NCBI GenBank assembly: GCA_030544215.1
Contig: JARZZO010000014.1
Coordinates: 43,119,734-43,183,733 of the forward strand
Length of the DNA: 64,000 nucleotides
Direction of reading: 5' to 3'
From: Zantedeschia hybrid cultivar
Taxonomy: Eukaryota > Streptophyta > Magnoliopsida > Alismatales > Araceae
Every line of letters starts with the position of its first letter. Within the stretch, counting starts at the first letter, position 1. A model generated the notes under the pieces. That model did no database searches. It saw only the letters and a program-made list of their open reading frames with translations, and was not told where the DNA came from. Made by a program: the position numbers and the translations under genes. Shown piece by piece: positions 55,576 to 64,000 of this stretch.

Positions 55576-57145
55576 TGTTGGGATCGCTGTGTCAAGATCC
55601 GACCGAAAAACGCAGCGGAATAAAATATTCGGGATCGGATATGTCCCGTTTCGATGGTAGAAATAAAACCGGAGTAAATCGGATTTACCTTGCACGGATT
55701 CAAATCCGCTTCCGTTTCGGTTCCGTCGAGGCGATGCCGCGAGCCGCACAAGCGTCCGGCCTCCAGCGGTATCCACGCGATCCTCCGCGGTAGTTCGTCC
55801 TCGATCCCTCGTCCGTATCAGCTCGCTCGCTGAAGATCCGTCGCCACAACGATTGTTGAAATCCCGCCGACGGGAATTCCCGACTTTCGGGAATCACACG
55901 CGGGGGAGACAGAAACTGTTTCTGGCGCCTCGAACGGGGGGCCCAGAGGAGGAGAGAGAAAGGAGGGATGACGGCCAACAAGGGGAAAACCTGGATCTTG
56001 GCCCAGGGTTTCTCAACAGCGCGTATATATATTAAGTCAGTGCGACTTTTCACAAAAGTCCCCGAGTTAATATAAATCCCACTTATGTACCACCGATTGA
56101 GAATCTTATTGCGTGTGACCCTCTAGGCCAATTTACTAGTCCGGTTTTCAGCCCGTTAAGTCCAATAACTAGTTATTGACATATTGTAATTAATTAATAT
56201 CTATATATTAACTAATTACTTAACCGAATTGACATCATATGTAAATTCGGTCGGACTTCTGATCAAGTTAGGTGCCAAGCAACACCGCATGATCCCGGAA
56301 GGTAATGGGGTTCAGCAACCCACTCATAGAACCTGTCCGTCCACAGTTACCACGTGGCTATAATCCTTCGTTCGCACAATGCTTTCGAGTTAACCTAGGG
56401 TATGGTCAACTGTCAAACCCTAGATTGTCAACTCACTTGAATCAGACTCCGCTTTACAATATCCGAAAACCTATTTTCTGATATTGTTTCTGCTCTGGCC
56501 AGAGACTCCTGCAGATCTATTCTAGAGAATTCTCTCTTCAATTATCTGAGAGCGAACGATCCTTTATTGAACACACAATCACCTTCGAAGGTCTTCCGCT
56601 AGACCCGATCCTTGACTATTAGAGATCCCGTGGATAGGGATTCGTAGATCAAGGTCAAAGTCTAAAAGTCCACCGACAAGGTGTCTTTGGTGTCTCAAGT
56701 CCAAGGATCAACCACGCCACTGTGACGATGAATCAAGCCGATTGACAGTCAGGTAAATTACCATTCGGCGATTCATGTCGGATCAGTTCAGTGAACTCAT
56801 TCTCCAATTAGTACCTACAGGTTTACCATTGTGTCTCCACACGAGTAACTAACGAGATCAGTCACCCTCATCATATGAGCTGGAATAACCTGTACTAGTC
56901 TAACCGGATGTTTGATGTCCTTCTCAAACATCCTACAACTAGGAACAATTGAGAATATGTGTTTAAGTCATCAGTCTCATTATTCTGATCTCATCATAAT
57001 CTGATGACTATTGCACATATTCATGGACTTCATTATGCGCAAATATAAATATGCCAATCTACATAATGAATTTAATGCCATTTATTAGTGAACCAGATTG
57101 AAATAGGTGCCTTATGATTGGCTTAGAGGACACATATATCCATCA
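55576..57145 (-). mobile_element. Solo LTR C1 (copia, related to A family)
   Basis: 1570 bp with TG...CA ends (TGTTGGGATCGC to ATATCCATCA), TSD TATGA at 55571-55575 and 57146-57150. In minus orientation it is alignable to A LTRs in the GGTGCCAAGCAACACCGC, TATTGAACACACAATC and U3-dyad regions but clearly diverged. No internal sequence, so it is a solo LTR. Confidence 0.88.
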
Positions 57146-57634
57146 TATGAATCTCTAACCACGGGATTCTAAACAGCCAAGGATCGGGTACAACGGAATA
57201 ACGTTAGGGAATTGTGTGTCAATAAGGAATCATTCGCTTTCAGTACTTAGAGAGAGTATGCTCTAGGAAGGATGCGTGAAAGTCCCTGGCCAGGGTGGAC
57301 GATAATATCGAGAAAGGAGTTTTCCGATATTATACGGCAGCATCCGATCCAAGTGAGTCGACTGGTTAGGGTTTGACAGCACGCTATACCCTGAGTTGAC
57401 TCGAGAGCATTGTACGAATGAAGGATTATATCCACACGGTAACTGTCAGCGGAAAGGTTCCAAGAGTGGGTTACTTAACCCCGATACCTTCCGGGTTCAT
57501 GCGGTGTTGCTTGGCACCCAACGTAATCGGAGGCCCGATCGAATTCGATGTGCGACATTGATTCGATTGATTAATTAATTAATAAAGGGTTATTAATTGA
57601 TTAATAAAGCCAGTGAGGATAAATAAGTGGGTTT

Positions 57635-57642
57635 TATATAAA
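57635..57642 (+). promoter_or_regulatory. TATA box of A3 LTR
   Basis: TATATAAA, about 470 bp before the LTR end. The aligned site in the A1 3' LTR is mutated and in the A1 5' LTR deleted. Confidence 0.55.
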
Positions 57643-58112
57643 CCGGGGGTTTTTATGAAAAGCTGCACGGTTAGTAAAAAATGTAGCGAACGGGCTGAGC
57701 AGGCCAAGTTGCTGCTACGCCCCTCCTCTCTTTCTCTCTCTCTCTGGTGCCCCAGAAGAAACCAGTTTCCCGGATCTGTTCCGCTGCTTCTCTGAATCTT
57801 ATTCGACGGGAAATCGTCTGTACGTTGCGAAGATCGTTGCAGCGAACGACAGAGGCTTCGTGGGCTGCGAAGGAGGAACGTGAGGATATCCACCGCGAGG
57901 AGGATCGCATGGGCTCCGCTAGAGGTCGGGCGTTTGCGCGGCTTGCGGTGTCGCACCGACGGAACCAAACGGTTGCGGATTCGAATCCGCACACGGTAAG
58001 ATTCGATAATCCGATTATCGAGATTTTAGAGTTTTCGAAATGGGAACGGATCTTCGTTTTTATTTTTATTTCTATTGTGCGTGAAATCCGGAGAAACTCG
58101 AGAACCCAACAA

Positions 58113-58128
58113 TGGTATCAGAGCCAGG
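58113..58128 (+). other. A3 primer binding site
   Basis: Exact TGGTATCAGAGCCAGG one base after the LTR. Confidence 0.93.
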
Positions 58129-60761
58129 TTCCACTGTTTCTCATCTCGTTTCGATCTCCGAAATTAATTTTTTCATGAGTTATTCCATGCTATAACTTTG
58201 ATTAATTATTGGATCCGTGTTCATGTGATGAACATAGTTAATCAGATTAGTTTCTTGCAATTTTTTGAAATTTATTTGGGGTTTTTTGTGTTCTTCGTAG
58301 GTCGAAGAATGGGGGATTATTCCGGCTTTGATCGGCCCTCCCAAGTATTGGGATGGAGGATCGGTACCTGGTTAATCTGGGGATTGTCACCGGACTACTA
58401 TATGCTCCTCACCGGCGCTAGATGGAATGCTGGAAATGGCCGGAGGGATCCTCATCTTCATCTCCAAGGTTTGGAGAAACCGCAAAAACATAACAAAGTG
58501 AGAGAGATAGAGGAGCCCACCAGAGGGCATGCTGGCGCCGGGGAGCCCACCGGCGCCGGGCGACGCCAGGCACTGACTGCCGCCGGTGCTACCACGCCTC
58601 CAGCCGCCGGCCATTACCTAGGGTTTCTGTATGTTTTGCTGGGCGTCGGGTGGGGGGGGGAGGAGCCGGTCTAAGGTTAGGCTGCCGGCCGGTCCAACTG
58701 GGCAGAGGCCCTGGCTGGACCAAGGCTGAGCCCAAGGATGCCTGGCTCAGGTCTAGGCGCTCCTTGGCTCGAGCCCAGGCCTTGTAGGGCTCGAGGCTGC
58801 TCGGCCCTAATGGGCTGAGCCTAATAACCTAATAAATCCCATCTTATTTAAACCCCAATGCCTAGTTAAAATAAAATTGAAATTGGAATTAAGTTTTAAA
58901 ATTCAAAATTGTTTTGAAATTTAAAATTATTATTCAATTATTTTATTTAACTGGACTTATAATGGTCTTGAATCATTATTTGATTAACAATTAGTTCTTA
59001 ACAATTAGGCGCAATTATTAACTTAAGTGTTAATTTAATAATTAACATAAGTTGTCTAATTTTAAGAGTTAAAATTAGTGGTTAATAATTATTAATCTAA
59101 ATGTTAGATTATTAGTTATTAATACATCTAATTGTTAATTATTCATTAAACTTAGTTATTAATTTCAGTGTTAAATTAATAATTAATTTAATTGACTAAT
59201 TTGAATGTTAAATTAGTAGTCCTTAATTAATTATTGTTAGTCATTAATTTAATAGTTAAATTAATAATAACATTAATTATCTAATCTAAGAGTTAGATTA
59301 ATTAGTTAGTGTTAATCATTGGTTTAAGAGCTAAATTAATAATTAACATTAATTGACTAATCTAAGTATTAGGTTAGTAATTAATAATTAATTATAGTTG
59401 ATTATTAATTTAAGTGTTAATTTATTAATTAACTTTCTTGGACTAGTCTAAGAGTTAGATTAGTTATTAATAGTCTAATTGTTAGATTATTAATGTGGTT
59501 TAATCTAAATGTTAGATTCTTTAATTATTAGAAATGTTTTAATTTGTATGGAATAATCTGGAATTTATTATTTTGGAGTGTATGCACATGTGATGTGTAT
59601 TTTATGCTTTTAAATTTGATATTAATTGCATGTTAAGTTTATTAAAAGTGTTTTCGAAATTCTAAAACAAATTTTGATTGGAACTTAGTTTTTGAAAGTC
59701 AAAAATTATTTAATTTTGAAAAACTCTTTTATTTTAGCCATGTGATGTGCTGAATCTTGTGTGGAATATTTAAAACACACCGTGGTCATAGATGTGTATT
59801 ATTTAAATTATTCATGTGATGAATGATGTGTATGGATTGTAGATGAATGATGAATATTTATTAATTGTTAATAAATAGAGGTATGCGTACCTCTCTCTCT
59901 CTCAAACTCCGATGTACTTCTACCTTCCTCTCTCTTGTACTCACCATAAGGCCTTCTTCTATTTTACATGTAATTATAGAATTATTATAATCTGATCGAG
60001 GCAACCGATGAAGGAATGAGGACAATCCACAGCTGCAACCAGGAAGGCGATTTGATGAAGATCTCTTGCCTATGTGTTTGCAGGTTTATCTGATATAAAT
60101 GTTATGTTAGATTATGTGTGTGTTTGACTATTGGCTCCAGTCAAACTCACTGTGCTATCCATGACTACACTAATGACATGTATGAGATGCATTGTTTTCT
60201 TTTGATTTTGAATCTAAGTAGGTATAGTATTTAGTAAATATATATGATATATTTATATATACTATCACCTAGAAGAGACCAAGATAAAAGTTATCTAAAT
60301 ACCCTCGTCTAAACTCTAAGCCGTAACGTGAGTACTTTAGAACTTACCGCGTGGTCCACCATCATTATAGTCAGGTTTGTAGTGTTACCACAAGGCCTGT
60401 CTAATTGTAAGGAGAGACTATGGCTATGGCATTAGATGCCTATTTGATCGGGGTAGAGGAACCATGTAGCTTTGTTGTGCTATCTACAAGGGATGCATGC
60501 AAATCTATGCTCATCTCGTAACGATGGTTAGCTAAGACCAGAATTAGTGGCTTGTTGTACTATCCACAAGGCCATTAAATCTCTGGGGACTGAAGATATG
60601 ATCAGATATTGCAAGGAGTTGCAAGTCCTATGAGACGGGTGCTCTTTGATTGTATTATAGTTTGTTGTGCTATCCACGAGGCTGTATTGCAACTCATTGA
60701 GATTCTGATCCCTACTAGGAGAACGTCGGCGTCTCCCGTTCTGTATAACTGAGGGTTATAC
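58129..60761 (+). other. A3 untranslated leader
   Basis: No gene. GC island (about 58500-58800), AT dyad array (about 58970-59530, for example 59057-59077 and 59282-59300), pyrimidine block (about 59885-59945), TTGTTGTGCTATC hairpins (about 60473, 60552 and 60662), pre-gag hairpin GGAGA/TCTCC (60718-60736). Confidence 0.78.
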
Positions 60762-61353
60762 TGTAAGGATTGAGGATTCGGGTTCAGTTATCGGGTCGAT
60801 TTCGGGCCGGACCCCCTGGTTTGGGCCCTGATGCGTCTGGGGTGTGCCTTCTAAATGACGTCTGGGGTGCACGACGCCTTTAGAATGGCGTCTTGCTGTG
60901 TGGACGCCATTTAGCTGGGTTGCTATTGTGCCACGTGGGCTGGCTTTGGGCCGCGAGAGTACGGTCCTGATCTTGTCGTCTGAACGGCGTCTTTGATAGA
61001 CGATGCATTTCAGAGTCTCTGTCAGAGTACGGCCCGTCATGTCAGCTGATAGGCGTCTGTCTAGCATGACGCGTTTTAACCTGTTTCAGTTTGACCCTGC
61101 GAGCCTTCCCTCCTTTCTCTCATTCTCTCCTTCTCACTCTCTCTCTTCCCTCTCTCCGACCCCCGCCGATCCCCCCTTTCCTTTCCCCTTCCCCTTCTTC
61201 CTCTTCCACCACTCTAACACCTCTCTACCTCTCACCACTACCACCACCACTTCCTCCGCGGCACTTCATTCTCCGGACGGCGGCCGATGTCCCGGCGGAG
61301 TGACGGCGTCCTCGGCGGTACCGGCTGCAGTTTGCGGTGCGGCGGTTCGGCGG
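60762..61353 (+). repeat. Fragment of D-type gypsy LTR (D2)
   Basis: Starts TGTAAGGATTGAGG and resembles the reverse complement of D1 from its right end: GGGTCGATTTCGGG region, four dyads (60851-61079), then a CT-rich tract and a GCCGATGTCCCGGCGGAGT region. Cut at 61353 by B3. Its LTR sense is + here if D1 is minus. Confidence 0.75.
60851..61079. repeat. D2 dyad cluster (four copies)
   Basis: At 60851-60883, 60882-60914, 60979-61014 and 61047-61079, all with a 10-base spacer. Followed by a CT-rich stretch from about 61090. Confidence 0.75.
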
Positions 61354-62936
61354 TGTTAAGAATCTCCAAGTACGCAGCGAACAATAAATAGATTCCTATG
61401 TATCGGTTGCTGGGATTGTAAAACGGACAATAAAATTAAACGCGGGAAGAACGGTTCTTCACCTTTGCGGGGTTTCGAATCTCCCGTGGATGATTCCGAC
61501 TCGGTAATCACGCACGCGCACGATCTCTGGAGGTATCCACACGAACACCCGCTGCAGACGCGTTTTCCTCCTCGACTTGAGTGCTCCGACCCGATCTCAA
61601 ATCCAACATGCGCGGAAAGAGAAAGATCTACTCCAAGAGAGAGAAGGAGAGAGAGAGAGGAGATAGAGAATCTTGGGGTGTGTAATTCGTCCAACTTCTT
61701 TTACCCCTCCCCTTGGCCTCCTTATATAAGAAATAAGGATAAGCACAAGGATTAATCCTCATGATTATCCAAGAGTTTGGCCTTGGATAAATCTCCATTA
61801 AATATTCATGTTTATCCTGCGGCTTTTCATAAAAACCCAGATAAGCATGAAATTTAACGTCCCTCACCGTCTGACGAGAACTCTTATGTGTGCGACCCTC
61901 TAGGCCCATATATCAATTTGGTTTCAGGCCCATTAAACTTAGAACTAATTCTAAAGTTTAATTTTTATTAATTAATATTTAAACATCATATGTTAAATGA
62001 TTAATTTAATAAATAAGTGGTTTATCATCTGATGATTAATCCACTTTGCCTTCTGATCATGAACGGTACCAAACACTACCTCTTGATCCCAGAAGATATA
62101 AGGGATACTGTTCCCTTTATTTGAACCTTTCCGTCTGCAGATACCGCACAGATAAAATCCTTCACTCATCTAATGTCCCAATAACGCAAGGTTATGGTTT
62201 TATAGTCAAACCCTTTGTCGTGTTATTGAAATGGATTCCAGTACTCAGTTAATTTCTAGAAAGTCATCTCTTTCATTTGACCATGGCCAGGGATTTATGT
62301 GTACACATCCATAGGACATTCTCTCTCCAGTCTTATACCAAGAGTGAGTGATCCCTTGTTGCTCACCCAATTACCTTCGCAAGCTTTCCACCGTATCTGA
62401 GAAACTGAGTATCGTGGGCTTAATGGTTAAAGTCCACAAGTCAGAGAATCAAGACACAATGGTCTACAAACAAGGTATCATTGGTGACTCAGGTCAAAGG
62501 ACCAACTATGCTACTACAACGATTGAAATCTCTGGTTGACTAATATGTATAATTACCATCCAGGAATTCTTGTTTGGGTCTGTTCAGTGAACTCATTCTC
62601 TAATGAGCACCCACAAGTTTGTCTTAGTGTCACCACACGAGTGAATATGAGATCATTCACCCTCATCACATGAGCAGACATAACTTGTGTCGATCTTATC
62701 GGATATTTAATGTCCATCTCAAATATCCTATGATCGAGAACTGTTTAAGACAAGTGACTAAGGATATTGATCTCACTATCATAATCTCATCATGATTCAA
62801 TATCTCATACATTTGTCTACGGACCTTCATTACGATAGTTAATTTGCAAGAACTGTCAGTGAAGAAATAATTACCTTTATTAATAATCTGAACTAGAATG
62901 TACAATGATTGGCTTTGAGGCCACCCAATTCTATCA
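61354..62936 (-). repeat. B3 3' LTR
   Basis: 1583 bp, collinear with the other B LTRs; the terminus is TGTTAAGAATC on the plus strand, a variant of TGTAAGGAATC. TATA box at 61720-61728 (minus). Confidence 0.93.
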
Positions 62937-62950
62937 TTCTCCCACTTGGA

Positions 62951-64000
62951 CTATAGCCAATCACCCATGTGTCTAAGTCCCATACACTTCAGGTGACGTT
63001 CTAAATTGTTTTGAGACAATGGCTTAGTCACGGGATCTGCTACATTATCTTCAGATGAGACTTTCTCAACTATTATATCTCCTTGGGCGATAATCTCACG
63101 AATCAGATGAAATCGTCTCAGAATGTGCTTTGACTTCTGATGTAATCTTGGCTCCTTCGTTTGAGCTATAGCCCCATTGTTGGCACCCAATAATGGAACA
63201 GGATCTGAAATGCTTGGAACTACTCCAAGTGCAGAGATGAACTTCTTCATCCAAACCGCCTCCTTGGCCGCTTCAGCTGCAGCAATGTATTCTGCTTCGG
63301 TCGTCGAATCTGCAGTTGTTTCTTGTTTGGAACTTTTCCAACTTACTGCACCTCCATTTAACATGAACACAAATCCAGACGTGGATTTGCTATCATCCAT
63401 ATCCGACTGGAAACTCGAGTCAGTAAACCCTCGAAGTTCCAAGTCGTTTCCTCGATAGACGAGAAATAGATCCTTAGTTCTTCGTAAGTATCTAAGGATA
63501 CATTTCACCGCCTTCCAGTGTTCTTCACCTGGATCAGCCTGATATCTACTAGTGACACTTAGTGGGTGTGCCACATCAGGCCTAGTACATAGCATTGCAT
63601 ACATGATAGATCATATTGCCGAGGCATAAGGAATTCTATCCATATATGCTTTCTCTTCAGGTGTCTTGGGAGACATTCCTTTAGAGAGATAAATTCCATG
63701 CCTCATTGGAACGAGGCCTCTCTTGGAATTTTCCATGCCAAACCTTTTGACTATGGTATCTATGTACATAGATTGGGATAAGCCAAGCATCCTTTTGGAC
63801 CTATCTCTATAGATCCTTATACCCAGAATATAGGATGCTTATCCCAAATCTTTCATGGAGAAGTTTTTGGATAACCAAGTCTTTATTGATGACAACATTC
63901 CTACATCATTCCCAATGAGTAGAATGTCATCAACGTAAAGTACCAAAAAGGTAACTGCACTCCCACTAGTCTTTTTGTATACACAAGGTTCATCTTCATT
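62951..64000 (-). pseudogene. pol: B3 RT C-terminus and RNase H
   Basis: From the window end, EDEPCVYKK and YVDDILLIGND (RT active site) lead to RNase H GFTDSSF, TTEAEY and the stop at 62951-62953 after GDWL. Two stops in the RT part (Glu to TAA near 63841, Gly to TGA near 63612). The RNase H half is open for 217 codons. Asp is lost in LLGANNGAI (LLCDNNGAI in B1). The upstream part is outside the window. Confidence 0.9.

Larger units (their letters stand above)
55074..58111 (+). repeat. A3 5' LTR, split by C1
   Basis: LTR pieces 55074-55575 and 57151-58111 (about 1463 bp net). Starts TGTTAGTCTTAGG, ends AACCCAACA. It keeps a TATA box at 57635-57642 (TATATAAA), unlike A1. Confidence 0.92.
55074..60761 (+). 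mobile_element. Ty1/copia element A3, 5' LTR and leader only
   Basis: 5' LTR (55074-58111, interrupted by C1), PBS and leader to 60761. There LTR fragment D2 begins, inside the second pre-gag hairpin (compare 13420 in A1). The rest would lie right of the window if D2/B3 are nested insertions. Confidence 0.85.
61354..64000 (-). mobile_element. Ty1/copia element B3, 3' part, runs off window
   Basis: 3' LTR 61354-62936 (1583 bp), polypurine tract 62937-62947, pol from 62951 to the window end. Left flank GGCGG would be the TSD; the partner is outside. Confidence 0.92.

Overview
This is plant nuclear DNA made almost wholly of nested LTR retrotransposons. I found no ordinary host gene, no rRNA or tRNA gene and no CRISPR array. 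The evidence for a plant is: Ty1/copia elements primed by initiator tRNA-Met with long LTRs and a roughly 2.5 kb leader (an Angela/BARE-like layout), Ty3/gypsy elements of Tat-like and probably Tekay-like type, and an antisense multi-exon gene for a plant mobile domain (PMD) protein. Species cannot be read from the window. The setting looks like old, repeat-rich heterochromatin.

Layout. 1-18524: copia element A1 (+; its first ~285 bp lie outside the window), split by complete copia element B1 (3551-13221, +, TSD TCCAC). A1 itself sits in a C-type copia LTR, whose right end is 18525-18882. 18883-38704: right part of a Tat-like gypsy element, G1 (+), with a decayed integrase, an A-rich tandem array, an antisense PMD gene (24515-21726), a second antisense gene (36166-35197 plus 25888-25447) split by complete copia element A2 (25889-35191, -, TSD TCTTG), and a putative 3' LTR, E1. 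38705-38978: copia RT scrap. 38979 onward: a second Tat-like element, G2 (+), with 5' LTR E2, leader and gag. Its gag is split by complete copia element B2 (42272-54399, -, TSD CTATC), and B2 holds a 2.7 kb solo LTR, D1 (45909-48615, TSD TATGC). 55074-60761: copia A3 (+), whose LTR holds C-type solo LTR C1 (55576-57145, TSD TATGA). 60762-61353: fragment of a D-type LTR (D2), cut by copia B3 (61354 to the window end, -).

All gag-pol frames are broken by stops or small indels, so every element seen here is non-autonomous. B-family LTR pairs look youngest. A1 and A2 share one large internal gag deletion, so the A source was probably already gag-defective when these copies moved.

The strongest unexplained signal is a family of about 36 short dyads, A-rich/GGCGTC-N10-GACGCC/T-rich. 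The spacer sequence varies but its length is 10 bp in all but one copy. They lie in the gypsy LTRs (D1, D2, E1, E2), the G2 leader, and around the promoters of the two antisense genes, and I saw none in the copia LTRs. In three places the last dyad ends about 140 bp upstream of a TATA box. This looks like a promoter-associated protein-binding array. The copia leaders carry a separate set of structured repeats: AT-rich 8+3+8 dyads, a repeated TTGTG/CACAA hairpin, and two hairpins just before gag, one with a compensatory base pair.
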